DNA from: Falsochrobactrum ovis
GTDB taxonomy: Bacteria; Pseudomonadota; Alphaproteobacteria; Rhizobiales; Rhizobiaceae
Length of the DNA: 64,000 nt
Assembly: GCF_003259955.1 (NCBI RefSeq)
Contig: NZ_QLMK01000007.1
Location: 46,971-110,970, forward strand
Direction: 5' to 3'
In this document: one piece after another, positions 56,072 to 64,000 of the stretch
Layout: every line of letters begins with the position of its first letter
Numbering within the stretch: position 1 is the first letter of the stretch
Translations under genes and position numbers: made by a program
The notes under the pieces: generated by a model
What the model was told of the DNA's origin: nothing
Database searches by the model: none
What the model saw: only the letters and a program-made list of their open reading frames with translations

Positions 56072-58381
56072 TTATTTCTTCTTCATGGCTTCAAGCAGAG
56101 CCGCTCCCAGACCGCCAGTTGTGGGCTCTGCCTGCTTGCGTTGTGGGGTAAAGTTTTTGCTATTGTGTGCCGCACGTTGATCGCGTGCAGATGGGGCTCG
56201 TCCCGAAGTAAGGTCAACATCTTTGCGCATGGAAAGGCCGATCCGCTTACGTGGCACATCTACTTCGACCACGCGGACTTTCACCACATCACCGGCTTTT
56301 ACCACTTCGTGCGGGTCTTTGATGAAACGGTCTGCTAATTGCGAGACATGCACAAGCCCGTCCTGATGCACGCCGATATCCACGAAAGCACCGAAGGCGG
56401 CCACATTGGTCACTGTACCTTCCAGCATCATGCCGGGTTTGAGATCTTTGATGTCGTCGATCCCATCTGCAAAAGTGGCAGTTTTAAATTCAGGTCGGGG
56501 GTCGCGGCCGGGCTTTTCAAGCTCGGCGATGATGTCACGAACCGTTGGAAGACCGAAACGCTCATCAACGAAAAGACGAGGATCAAGGGCTTTTAACGCC
56601 GCGCTATCACCCATGAGAGAGCGCAAATCGCGACCACACGCGCTGACGACTTTCTTTGCTACGCCATAGGCTTCTGGGTGGACCGCAGACGCATCAAGCG
56701 GCTCGGTGCCGTTGGGTATGCGCAAAAATCCCGCGCATTGCTCAAAGGTTCGTTTGCCCAATCGGGCCACTTTGAGCAGTTCCTTGCGGCTTTTAAATGC
56801 CCCGGCTTCGTTGCGATGTGCGACGATGGCTTCTGCCAGTGATTGACCAAGCCCAGACACGCGAGCAAGCAAGGAAGCGGATGCGGTGTTGAGATCAACC
56901 CCAACAGCATTCACAGCGTCTTCGACCACAGCATCCAGCGCACGGGCAAGGCGTGTCTGATCGACATCGTGCTGATATTGGCCAACACCAATGGATTTAG
57001 GGTCGATCTTGACGAGTTCGGCCAATGGGTCTTGTAAACGGCGAGCAATGGAAACTGCGCCACGCAGTGCAACATCAAGATTTGGGAATTCCGCCGCTGC
57101 GGCTTCGGATGCCGAATAGACCGATGCGCCAGCTTCGGACACAATGACTTTAAGCGGCTTTGGTGCTGGCATATCGGTGAGCATGTCGACGACCAAGCGT
57201 TCTGTTTCGCGGCTACCGGTGCCGTTGCCAATAGCAATCAGTTCCACTTTGTGCTTGCGCACTAGGCTTGCTAGCTCGGCTTGCGTGCCGCGCACATCGT
57301 TTTTGGGCGGGAAGGGGTAGACTGTCGCAGTATCGAGCAATTTGCCGGTGCCATCCACCACGGCCACCTTGACGCCAGTGCGGATGCCTGGATCAAGCCC
57401 CATAGTGGCGCGGGAGCCAGCGGGGGCTGCAAGCAACAGATCTTTAAGATTGCGTGCGAAAACGTTGATTGCTTCTTCTTCGGCGCGCTCGCGAAGTTCA
57501 CGCATCAGGTCAAGCGAAAGCGAGAGAGAAAGTTTTACCCGCCAGGTCCAGCTTGCAACTTCCATAAGCCAGCGATCGCCGGGCAGGGTAGCACCAATAT
57601 TGTAAGCGGCAGCAATTTTACGTTCGACCGGTTTAACGGGAGAAGGATCTTCTGCATCCACTTCGATATTGAGGGAGAGAAATTCCTCATTACGCCCGCG
57701 AAGCATAGCAAGAGCGCGGTGGCCGGCAACCGTTGCCCAGCGCTCAGAATGGTCGAAATAATCAGAATATTTTGCACCAGCTTCCTGTTTGCCATCAACG
57801 ACACGCGAGCGCAGGAAAGCCCGGTCTTTGAGATAGTTTCGTAGATCGCCGATGAGGTCGGCATTTTCCGCAAAAGTTTCTGCAATAATGTCACGCGCAC
57901 CGTCTAGCGCAGCTTTCACATCAGCTACATCTTCGTTGAGATATTGCGAGGCCAACTCTTCTGGCACCAGCCGACGATCGTCAAGGATTGCTTGCGCCAA
58001 GGGAGCAAGGCCGCGCTCGCGGGCAATCTCAGCGCGTGTGCGGCGTTTAGGCTTATATGGAAGATAAAGATCTTCCAATTCAGCCTTTGTTTCTACCTGA
58101 CTGATTTTAAGTTCGAGTTCTGGCGTTAGCTTGCCTTGGCCGCGGATGGATTCTTTGATGGAATTGCGGCGTGCGTCGAGCTCGCGCAAATATGCAAGCC
58201 TGTCAGATAATAAGCGAAGCTGCACATCATCCAGCCCACCGGTGGCTTCTTTTCGGTAACGAGCGATGAAAGGCACGGTGGAGCCTTCATCAAGCAGCCC
58301 GATCGCCGCGACGGCTTGTTCAGGTTTTGCATTGATTTCTGCGGCAATGATCGAGGCAATACGCCTATTATTATCCGACAT
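56072..58381 (-). CDS. tex: Tex-family RNA-binding transcription accessory protein
   Basis: This 769-aa protein has the Tex N-terminal region ([23 protein letters not shown]), the YqgF/RNase H-like core ([18 protein letters not shown]), a helix-hairpin-helix region ([23 protein letters not shown]), and an S1 RNA-binding domain near the C-terminus ([33 protein letters not shown]). It is a conserved cytoplasmic nucleic-acid-binding factor. Confidence 0.97.
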   Translation of the reverse strand: MSDNNRRIASIIAAEINAKPEQAVAAIGLLDEGSTVPFIARYRKEATGGLDDVQLRLLSDRLAYLRELDARRNSIKESIRGQGKLTPELELKISQVETKAELEDLYLPYKPKRRTRAEIARERGLAPLAQAILDDRRLVPEELASQYLNEDVADVKAALDGARDIIAETFAENADLIGDLRNYLKDRAFLRSRVVDGKQEAGAKYSDYFDHSERWATVAGHRALAMLRGRNEEFLSLNIEVDAEDPSPVKPVERKIAAAYNIGATLPGDRWLMEVASWTWRVKLSLSLSLDLMRELRERAEEEAINVFARNLKDLLLAAPAGSRATMGLDPGIRTGVKVAVVDGTGKLLDTATVYPFPPKNDVRGTQAELASLVRKHKVELIAIGNGTGSRETERLVVDMLTDMPAPKPLKVIVSEAGASVYSASEAAAAEFPNLDVALRGAVSIARRLQDPLAELVKIDPKSIGVGQYQHDVDQTRLARALDAVVEDAVNAVGVDLNTASASLLARVSGLGQSLAEAIVAHRNEAGAFKSRKELLKVARLGKRTFEQCAGFLRIPNGTEPLDASAVHPEAYGVAKKVVSACGRDLRSLMGDSAALKALDPRLFVDERFGLPTVRDIIAELEKPGRDPRPEFKTATFADGIDDIKDLKPGMMLEGTVTNVAAFGAFVDIGVHQDGLVHVSQLADRFIKDPHEVVKAGDVVKVRVVEVDVPRKRIGLSMRKDVDLTSGRAPSARDQRAAHNSKNFTPQRKQAEPTTGGLGAALLEAMKKK

Positions 58382-58525
58382 AATCCATCCTAGTCTTAAT
58401 GTTCACTGTGAACATAGTCAGAAGTGCGTGAGGCGCAATCAAGACGTTTGACGTGGTCCACAGGAAAGCTTTGCGCGCCCGATCACGCAGCTGTGATCAG
58501 GCGAGGGCTACTAATCGTTTTTTTA

Positions 58526-58557
58526 CGATACATATATCGGAAACTAACGATACGTTA
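58526..58557. promoter_or_regulatory. Two palindromes before the ArsR-nemA operon
   Basis: CGATA-cata-TATCG (58526-58539) and TAACG-ata-CGTTA (58545-58557) are adjacent perfect inverted repeats 21-52 bp before the ArsR-type gene. They fit autoregulation by that repressor and share CGATA/ACGATA half-sites. Confidence 0.5.
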
Positions 58558-58577
58558 TGAGGTTCTAAGGACAGGCT

Positions 58578-58886
58578 ATGTCGAAAGAATGGTCGGATAA
58601 TCGGGAAGAGATTTTAAAGGCACTGGCCAATCCTGTGCGCTTGGAAATGCTTGATTGGTTAAAAGAGCCGGAGAAACATTTTTCCGACCAGCATCTGCCA
58701 TTGGAAATGGGTGTATGCGCAGGGCAGTTTGTCCGTTGCGGTCTTTCCCAGTCGACCGTTTCGGCTCACCTTTCGATACTCGCCAAGGCCGGGCTGATCG
58801 TTCCTCAACGCGTCGGACAGTGGACTTTGTATAGACGTGACGAAAAAGCAATTGCCGCATTTCTCGCGTTGATTGCAGAACTTTGA
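58578..58886 (+). CDS. ArsR-family regulator
   Basis: Small winged-helix regulator of 102 aa with the helix-turn-helix SQSTVSAHLSILAKAGLIVPQRVGQWTLYRRDE. Two Cys residues (in MGVCAGQFVRCGLSQ) just before the recognition helix could sense thiol-reactive compounds. It is followed 27 bp later by an alkene reductase, its likely target. Confidence 0.9.
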   Translation: MSKEWSDNREEILKALANPVRLEMLDWLKEPEKHFSDQHLPLEMGVCAGQFVRCGLSQSTVSAHLSILAKAGLIVPQRVGQWTLYRRDEKAIAAFLALIAEL

Positions 58887-58913
58887 ACAGCGAATATTTT
58901 CCAGAGGAAGAAA

Positions 58914-60029
58914 ATGGCTTCATTATTCGAACCTGTCACCGCGGGTGCTCTCCAGCTTTCCAACCGGATTGTTATGGCACCGCTGACGCGTAACCGCTCA
59001 CCGCAATCGGTGCCCAACGACCTTAACATCACTTATTATGAGCAGCGTGCTAGCGCGGGGCTTATCATTTCTGAAGGAACGGCAATCAGCCAGCAGGGGC
59101 AAGGATATTCTGATGTTCCTGGACTTTATAAGCCCGAGCAGCTCGCTGGCTGGAAGCGGGTCACCGATGCGGTGCATCAGCGTGGCGGAACCATCGTCAC
59201 GCAATTGTGGCATGTTGGTCGCGTATCACATACGTCCTTGCAGCCCAATGGGGACAAGCCCGTTGCGCCATCGGCTATTCGTGCTAATTCACGGACCTTC
59301 ATCATTAACGGTGATGGCAGCGGCGAATTTACACCGACATCAGAGCCGCGAGCGCTCGACAAAAGCGAAATAGCTGACATCGTCGCTACATTTGGTAAAG
59401 CAGCAAAAGCGGCAGTTGAAACTGCCGGATTTGATGGCGTTGAGATCCACGGTGCGAATGGCTATTTGGTCGATCAGTTTTTGCGATCAGGCAGTAATCA
59501 TCGTGACGATGAATATGGTGGCTCGATAGAAAACCGTGCACGCTTTTTGTTTGAGGTTTTGGATGCGGTAACGGCCGGAGCCGGCGCGGGCAAAGCAGGT
59601 ATTCGGCTGTCACCAGTAACACCTGCAAATGACGCTTCCGACCCCGATCCGCAGCCGCTTTTCGATTATGTGGTAGAAAGGCTTGCCGGTTATGACCTTG
59701 CCTATGTCCACATTATTGAAGGTGCTACAGGTGGGCCTCGGGACTTCCAACAAGGTCCAGAACCGTTTGATTATGCTCGCTTAAAGCAGATTTACCGTGA
59801 AGCAGGCGGCAAAGCTGCCTGGATGGTCAATAATGGCTATAATCGAGAATTGGCTGAAGAGGCGGTCGAAAGTGGAAAGGCGGATCTGGTTGCATTTGGC
59901 AAGCCATTCATTGCTAATCCAGATCTCGTGAAGCGGTTGAAAGAAAATGCCGAACTGAATGAGCTTGACCCGAAGCTTATGTATGGCGGCGGAGCTAAAG
60001 GATATACGGATTATCCGATGCTTCCTTAA
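58914..60029 (+). CDS. nemA: Alkene reductase of the Old Yellow Enzyme family
   Basis: FMN-dependent enzyme of 371 aa with the OYE N-terminus (RIVMAPLTRNRSPQ), the catalytic HGANGYLVDQFLRSGSNHRDD and YGGSIENRARF, all typical of N-ethylmaleimide/alkene reductases. It reduces activated C=C bonds of electrophiles. Its end coincides with the first unit of a tandem repeat that contains the stop codon. Confidence 0.93.
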   Translation: MASLFEPVTAGALQLSNRIVMAPLTRNRSPQSVPNDLNITYYEQRASAGLIISEGTAISQQGQGYSDVPGLYKPEQLAGWKRVTDAVHQRGGTIVTQLWHVGRVSHTSLQPNGDKPVAPSAIRANSRTFIINGDGSGEFTPTSEPRALDKSEIADIVATFGKAAKAAVETAGFDGVEIHGANGYLVDQFLRSGSNHRDDEYGGSIENRARFLFEVLDAVTAGAGAGKAGIRLSPVTPANDASDPDPQPLFDYVVERLAGYDLAYVHIIEGATGGPRDFQQGPEPFDYARLKQIYREAGGKAAWMVNNGYNRELAEEAVESGKADLVAFGKPFIANPDLVKRLKENAELNELDPKLMYGGGAKGYTDYPMLP

Positions 60030-60113
60030 CCGACGCGGGCTTCCTTAACCAAAGCGGGCTTCCTTAAACAAGGTCGGCTTTCATAATGGGCAGGCTTCCA
60101 GAAATAAGGCCGG
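60020..60113 (+). repeat. Degenerate ~19-bp tandem repeat across the nemA stop
   Basis: GCTTCCTTAACCGACGCGG (60020-60038), GCTTCCTTAACCAAAGCGG (60039-60057) and GCTTCCTTAAACAAGGTCGG (60058-60077) are head to tail. A fourth, more diverged copy (60094-60113, about 16 of 20 identical) forms the left arm of the terminator. The first copy holds the last codons and TAA stop of nemA. Slippage during replication is the likely origin. Confidence 0.8.
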
Positions 60114-60134
60114 AGCGATCCGGCCTTTCTTTTT
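60106..60134. terminator. Terminator between nemA and the Lrp-type gene
   Basis: AAGGCCGGA, GCGA, TCCGGCCTT forms a 9-bp stem, followed by TCTTTTT on the plus strand. It lies at the convergent end of nemA and the Lrp gene. Confidence 0.88.
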
Positions 60135-60570
60135 AGAGTCTAGCGCGGGTTGAGCGTGGTGTCGCCAGAAGCAAATGTGTTTCGCTGGCTTTGATGCCAG
60201 GTACCAGACGAATACGCCGCAAGACGGCATCAAAATCAGTCAGTGTTGCGGCACCAAGCTCCACGACAATATCAAACCTGCCATTGGTGGTGTGAATAGC
60301 CGAAATTTCTGAAAATCCTCCGAGGGCTTTGACGACCCGATCAGCGACATGGCCTTCAATTTCGATCATCATTATGCCTCGAACCGGCAAATCCACTGCG
60401 TCTGAGCGCAGGATGACCGTATAGCCAAGAATGTCCCCACGCTCTTCCAAACGCTCCATACGGGAGCGAACCGTTGCGCGGGATACTCCAAGATCAATTG
60501 CAATGTCAGATATGCTCCGACGACCATTATGGCGCAGAATCGTGATCAGTTTTTCGTCGAGAGAGTCCAT
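60133..60570 (-). CDS. Lrp/AsnC-family regulator, divergent to arginase
   Basis: This 145-aa protein begins with an Lrp winged helix (DEKLITILRHNGRRSISDIAIDLGVSRATVRSRMERLEERG) and continues with a RAM domain (VRGIMMIEIEGHVADRVVKALGG). It is divergent to arginase and ornithine cyclodeaminase, and arginine or ornithine is the likely ligand, as for known Lrp-type ArgR/RocR-like activators. Confidence 0.92.
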   Translation of the reverse strand: MDSLDEKLITILRHNGRRSISDIAIDLGVSRATVRSRMERLEERGDILGYTVILRSDAVDLPVRGIMMIEIEGHVADRVVKALGGFSEISAIHTTNGRFDIVVELGAATLTDFDAVLRRIRLVPGIKASETHLLLATPRSTRARL

Positions 60571-60704
60571 AATTTCCCCGATTTGAAATATAAATCTGAC
60601 GTTTTGATAAAGGAAATTGTTATAGTTGCCAATCCGTAGGCTTCACATTGCCCAGCTTCTGGGGCTCAATCCTATCACAACCGGAAGTAACGGAGCCATA
60701 TTTT

Positions 60705-61625
60705 ATGCATTGCAAGATTTTAGGATTGCCTGTTCAAGAAGGTACGGGACGTTTAGGCTGTAATATGGGGCCTGATGGGTATCGTGCCGCGGGAATAGCT
60801 GATGCTATTCGTGAGCTGGCTCATGATTTCACCGATCTGGGAAACCTTGTGCCCGCTGATCCACGTTCGATCAGTCATCCTAATTCCAAGATAAAATCAC
60901 TGCCGCAATCGGTGGCTTGGATCGAGGCTATCAGCGAAGCGGCCTATCGAGAAAGCGAAGAAGGATTCCCGATTTTTCTAGGCGGGGATCATCTTTTGGC
61001 AGCCGGTACAGTTTCGGGCATCGCTCGGCGTGCGGCCGAGAAAAAGCGGAAGCAATTTGTGCTCTGGCTTGATGCGCATACGGATTTTCACACGCTGGAA
61101 ACGACCGAAAGTGGTAATTTACACGGCACTCCAGTGGCTTATTTTACAGGGCAAAAGGGGTTTGAAGGTTATTTTCCACCTTTGAAAGCTGCCATAGACC
61201 CGCAAAACGTCTGTATGATGGGTATTCGGAGCGTCGACCCTGCAGAACGCGCGGCTATTCAGAAAACTAAAGTTTCCGTTTTAGACATGCGACTGATTGA
61301 TGAGCATGGGGTTGCATCGCTGTTGCGTCGCTTTTTAGAGCGCGTGAAAGCAGAAAATGGATTGCTCCATGTCAGCTTAGACGTTGATTTTCTTGATCCT
61401 TCGATAGCGCCAGCAGTGGGGACCATGGTTCCTGGTGGCGCTACTTTTCGCGAAGCTCATTTGATCATGGAGATGCTCCATGACAGCCGTTTAGTGACAA
61501 GTCTGGATCTTGTCGAACTCAACCCTTTCCTCGATGAGCGCGGACGCACCGCAACCATCATGGTGGACCTGATGGCGAGCCTTTTGGGCCGCAGTGTCAT
61601 GGACCGCCCGACACGCAGTTATTAG
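60705..61625 (+). CDS. rocF: Arginase
   Basis: Manganese ureohydrolase of 306 aa. Metal ligands are visible in LGGDHLLAAG, WLDAHTDFHT and SLDVDFLDPSIAPAVGT. It hydrolyses arginine to ornithine and urea. The ATG at 60705 is chosen because the family starts HCKILGLPVQEGTGRLGCNMGP; the longer frame to 60648 is not. It is followed eight bases later by ornithine cyclodeaminase. Confidence 0.94.
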   Translation: MHCKILGLPVQEGTGRLGCNMGPDGYRAAGIADAIRELAHDFTDLGNLVPADPRSISHPNSKIKSLPQSVAWIEAISEAAYRESEEGFPIFLGGDHLLAAGTVSGIARRAAEKKRKQFVLWLDAHTDFHTLETTESGNLHGTPVAYFTGQKGFEGYFPPLKAAIDPQNVCMMGIRSVDPAERAAIQKTKVSVLDMRLIDEHGVASLLRRFLERVKAENGLLHVSLDVDFLDPSIAPAVGTMVPGGATFREAHLIMEMLHDSRLVTSLDLVELNPFLDERGRTATIMVDLMASLLGRSVMDRPTRSY

Positions 61626-61633
61626 GAGAAATC

Positions 61634-62710
61634 ATGACTGAGCCTAACCTCAATATTGTTCCCTTCGTCAGCGTCGATCACATGATGAAGCTGGTGCTTT
61701 CAGTGGGCGTCGAAACATTTCTGCGGGAGCTGGCAGATTATATTGAAGAGGATTTTCGCCGTTGGGAAAGTTTTGATAAAACACCGCGCGTGGCGTCACA
61801 CTCCAAAGAAGGCGTTATTGAGCTGATGCCAACGAGCGACGGCACATTATACGGCTTTAAATATGTAAACGGTCATCCGAAAAATACTAAAGAAGGGCTG
61901 CAAACAGTCACGGCCTTTGGTGTCTTGTCCGATGTTGGCAGCGGCTATCCTATGCTGCTTACTGAAATGACTATATTGACCGCGTTGCGTACCGCTGCGA
62001 CTTCCGCCGTGGCAGCAAAATATCTTGCACCGGAAAATGCCCGCACCATGGCGATGATTGGAAACGGCGCACAGAGCGAGTTTCAGGCGCTTGCCTTCAA
62101 GGCTTTGCTGGGCGTGGATAAATTGCGGCTTTACGATATTGATCATCAGGCCTCAGAAAAATGCGCACGCAATTTAGAAGGCGCGGGTCTGGATATTGTT
62201 ATCTGCAAGAGCGTTGAAGAAGCGGTGGAGGGTGCGGAAATCATCACTACCGTGACCGCAGACAAGCTCAATGCAACCATTTTAACCGATAATATGGTTG
62301 GTGCGGGTGTGCATATTAATGCGATTGGCGGTGATTGTCCGGGCAAAACCGAGCTTCATAGCGATATTCTGCTTCGCTCGGATATTTTCGTAGAATATCC
62401 GCCGCAGACCCGGATTGAAGGTGAGATCCAGCAATTGCCGGAGGATTATCCGGTCAATGAATTATGGAAAGTCATTGCTGGAAAAGAACAGGGCCGCAAA
62501 GATGCTCGCCAGATTACGTTGTTTGATTCGGTCGGCTTTGCCACCGAGGATTTTTCAGCGTTACGCTATGTGCGCGATAAGCTAAAAGATACCGGGCTTT
62601 ATGAACAATTGGATCTGCTAGCTGATCCGGATGAGCCCCGCGATCTTTATGGCATGTTATTGCGTTGTGAAAAGAAGCTAAAAGCAGAAAACACTAAACC
62701 TGCTGCGTAA
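61634..62710 (+). CDS. Ornithine cyclodeaminase
   Basis: NAD-dependent enzyme of 358 aa in the mu-crystallin/OCD family, with MAMIGNGAQSEFQALAFKALLGVDKLRLYDI (Rossmann) and the substrate region RTAATSAVAAKYLAP. It turns ornithine into proline plus ammonia. With arginase it forms the arginine to proline route. It is co-directional and co-transcribed with arginase. Confidence 0.94.
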   Translation: MTEPNLNIVPFVSVDHMMKLVLSVGVETFLRELADYIEEDFRRWESFDKTPRVASHSKEGVIELMPTSDGTLYGFKYVNGHPKNTKEGLQTVTAFGVLSDVGSGYPMLLTEMTILTALRTAATSAVAAKYLAPENARTMAMIGNGAQSEFQALAFKALLGVDKLRLYDIDHQASEKCARNLEGAGLDIVICKSVEEAVEGAEIITTVTADKLNATILTDNMVGAGVHINAIGGDCPGKTELHSDILLRSDIFVEYPPQTRIEGEIQQLPEDYPVNELWKVIAGKEQGRKDARQITLFDSVGFATEDFSALRYVRDKLKDTGLYEQLDLLADPDEPRDLYGMLLRCEKKLKAENTKPAA

Positions 62711-62745
62711 GCTTTAAGGCCTTGTCACTGAGATGTGGTAGGGCC

Positions 62746-63165
62746 TTATAATTGTCGACGGGAGTGGCGTGGGCTTGCGATTGTGCCGGATTGGCTGGCG
62801 ATTGCCATTTCAAAACTATCTGCAATACGCCTTGCGCGATCAATAAATATGATTGATGCCTCAGGCGGAAATATTTCCCGGGCTGTTTGTTCAAACAGAT
62901 CCAGCCAACGGTCAAAATGTTTATTCTCCAGCCGCAGCGCTAGATGAGGCGGAAGCGGACGCCCATTATATTGACCAGTTTTCAGAATTACCGATGACCA
63001 GAACTCACTAATCCGGGCTATGTGATGGTCCCAATCTGTTACCGCCTTATCAAAAATAGGGCCAATCAGAGCATCCTCGCGGGCCCTACCGTAAAAGGTG
63101 CTGACAAGCCTGTCGATGCTTTCACGGTCAATGGATGGATGAGGCTGGTTGATAAGTATGGTCAC
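62746..63165 (-). CDS. Group III truncated haemoglobin
   Basis: Small haem protein of 139 aa matching group III truncated haemoglobins: VSTFYGRAREDALIGPIFDKAV (B-C region), FWSSVILKTGQYNGRPLPPH and the proximal His in RLENKHFDRWLDLFEQTA. These proteins bind O2, NO or other ligands and often aid NO or oxidative stress tolerance. It starts with GTG at 63165 after GAGG. It converges on the ornithine cyclodeaminase gene. Confidence 0.9.
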   Translation of the reverse strand: MTILINQPHPSIDRESIDRLVSTFYGRAREDALIGPIFDKAVTDWDHHIARISEFWSSVILKTGQYNGRPLPPHLALRLENKHFDRWLDLFEQTAREIFPPEASIIFIDRARRIADSFEMAIASQSGTIASPRHSRRQL

Positions 63166-63393
63166 GTGTTAACCTCGACAAACGAGTTTTCGGTGGCTGA
63201 TTGGTTAGCATCTTATATAGTATCGGGGGCGTAGAATACACCGGTTCGCATAGATGAAAGGGTAGCTTGCTCGATGCTATTCCATAGTAGTGGGAATTCT
63301 TGAGATTTGTATAGGCTTCAATGCCACACCCATTCGTGAGGATGGCCCCTCGGGTTTCCCGAGATTTAATGCGCGAGATAGAGGAGGCTCACG

Positions 63394-63570
63394 ATGATCT
63401 ACCCGGTTCAAGACAATCATGGAAATCGTATCGGCACCATTATAATGGAAAAGGGCAATGCGCCTGAAGCGCGTTGGGTTGCTTATTCCCAACATGATGA
63501 ACGCGAGTCTTTTTCGTCTTGGGAAGCCGCGCGAAATTGGCTTGAGAATAAGGCCGGGATGAATTCCTAA
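63394..63570 (+). CDS. Hypothetical 58-aa protein
   Basis: The frame from ATG 63394 encodes MIYPVQDNHGNRIGTIIMEK, ending in WLENKAGMNS (58 aa). A strong Shine-Dalgarno (GAGGAGG) stands six bases before it, and a CTCGGG-ttt-CCCGAG hairpin lies 31 bp upstream. The protein is soluble and has no known domain. It is real by start signals and codon pattern. Confidence 0.65.
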   Translation: MIYPVQDNHGNRIGTIIMEKGNAPEARWVAYSQHDERESFSSWEAARNWLENKAGMNS

Positions 63571-63718
63571 GAGAGATATAGGCTGTTCAAACTAGTGTCT
63601 CGCCTTCTTGTCGGTGAGGTGAGCGCTATGCAATCGTAGAAGCAAAGCCAAGCACAACGTGAAAAGCCTTCATGCGCCCTGCCGGATATGCGGACGGGGT
63701 TGTAGCGTCTCCTCGTAG

Positions 63719-64000
63719 TGAACTGCCCCCCATTTCGACCGGACAGGTCGGCATAAGCAGAAAGGCTCAAGCACAGGCTTGAGGACAGGCTTATGTCTAA
63801 CGAGTATCGACACGTTGAATTGCTGACGGGTGATGTTCGCCGCAGGCGGTGGACAACCGAGCAAAAGCTGACGATCATTGAGCAGAGTTTTGAACCAGGC
63901 GAGACGGTATCGTCTACCGCTCGCCGCCATGGCGTTGCGCCCAATCTGCTTTACCGGTGGCGCAGGCTCTTGAGTGAGGGAGGTGCTGCAGCCGTGGATT
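63719..64000 (+). mobile_element. Left end of an IS3-family (IS2-like) element, truncated by window edge
   Basis: The sequence TGAACTGCCCCCCATTTCG at 63719 resembles the IS2-type left inverted repeat (TAGACTGGCCCCC...). It is followed 74 bp later by an IS-type orfA. The right end and orfB are beyond the window, so completeness is unknown. Confidence 0.75.
63793..64000 (+). CDS. Transposase OrfA of IS3 family (IS2 group), 3' end outside window
   Basis: The open frame reads MSNEYRHVELLTGDVRRRRW and continues TTEQKLTIIEQSFEPGETVS with the helix-turn-helix STARRHGVAPNLLYRWRRLL, then runs off the window. It is the DNA-binding OrfA; a frameshift into OrfB is expected further on. The same N-terminal domain occurs in IS66 accessory proteins, but the TGAACTGCCCCC left end favours IS2-like. 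Confidence 0.8.
   Translation, partial: MSNEYRHVELLTGDVRRRRWTTEQKLTIIEQSFEPGETVSSTARRHGVAPNLLYRWRRLLSEGGAAAVD

Noticed and set aside
1-64000. CRISPR arrays, prophage, toxin-antitoxin or defence genes
   Set aside because: No regularly spaced repeats and no phage, toxin or defence domains were found on either strand.

Overview
The window looks like chromosomal DNA of an alphaproteobacterium of the Brucellaceae (Brucella/Ochrobactrum/Pseudochrobactrum group). The strongest clue is a complete D-aminopeptidase of the Ochrobactrum anthropi DAP type (24155-25720). Supporting clues are the omega-aminotransferase, the metNIQ proteins, a Zur-like box before a CobW GTPase, and an aa3 oxidase subunit IV gene next to the remains of a pnt operon. 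Genus is an inference; base composition seems moderate and no rRNA or tRNA gene was seen.

Layout. 1-2.8 kb: WD40 protein (cut by the window edge), a zinc-type CobW GTPase and a creatininase-family amidohydrolase. 3-7 kb: LacI regulator, 2-hydroxyacid dehydrogenase, gamma-Glu-GABA hydrolase-like amidotransferase and SDR. 7-17.6 kb: membrane GGDEF-EAL protein, FeeM-like acyl-amino-acid synthase, aa3 oxidase subunit IV, a 90-codon pntB remnant, SAF-domain oxidoreductase, HAD phosphatase, MaoC hydratase, membrane alpha/beta hydrolase, rpsU, TPR lipoprotein and a VOC protein. 17.7-22.8 kb: metQ-metN-metI with a structured leader and an internal terminator, a tiny ORF and a TPP enzyme. 23-29.5 kb: DUF72, dap, and a GntR-controlled sugar-acid pair (FAH-type GguC/AraD1 plus IlvD/Edd dehydratase).

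29.6-37 kb is rich in D-amino-acid and alanine/lactate genes: D-amino-acid transaminase, omega-amino-acid:pyruvate aminotransferase with a divergent XRE-cupin regulator, alr-dadA with a divergent Lrp regulator, and an LldD-type dehydrogenase. With dap nearby, the region could release, racemise and oxidise D-alanine to pyruvate. 37-45 kb: a YdeP-like molybdopterin oxidoreductase, a small co-translated winged-helix-like protein and a three-gene RND efflux system. 45.4-52 kb: purU, then a lysine/pipecolate module (amaB, hglS, LysR, amaA). 52-56 kb: a three-gene Fe3+/polyamine/phosphonate-type ABC importer. 56-60 kb: tex, an ArsR regulator and an Old Yellow Enzyme. 60-62.7 kb: Lrp regulator divergent to arginase and ornithine cyclodeaminase. 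The end holds a group III truncated haemoglobin, a 58-aa hypothetical gene and the left end of an IS3-family element (IS2-like) that runs off the window.

Most genes are ordinary core or catabolic genes. The observations most worth a second look are the pnt operon deletion scar, the metQ leader, the ydeP/winged-helix/RND cluster, the CobW-WD40 pair with its candidate Zur box, and the compact D-amino-acid region. I see no phage, CRISPR or defence locus.
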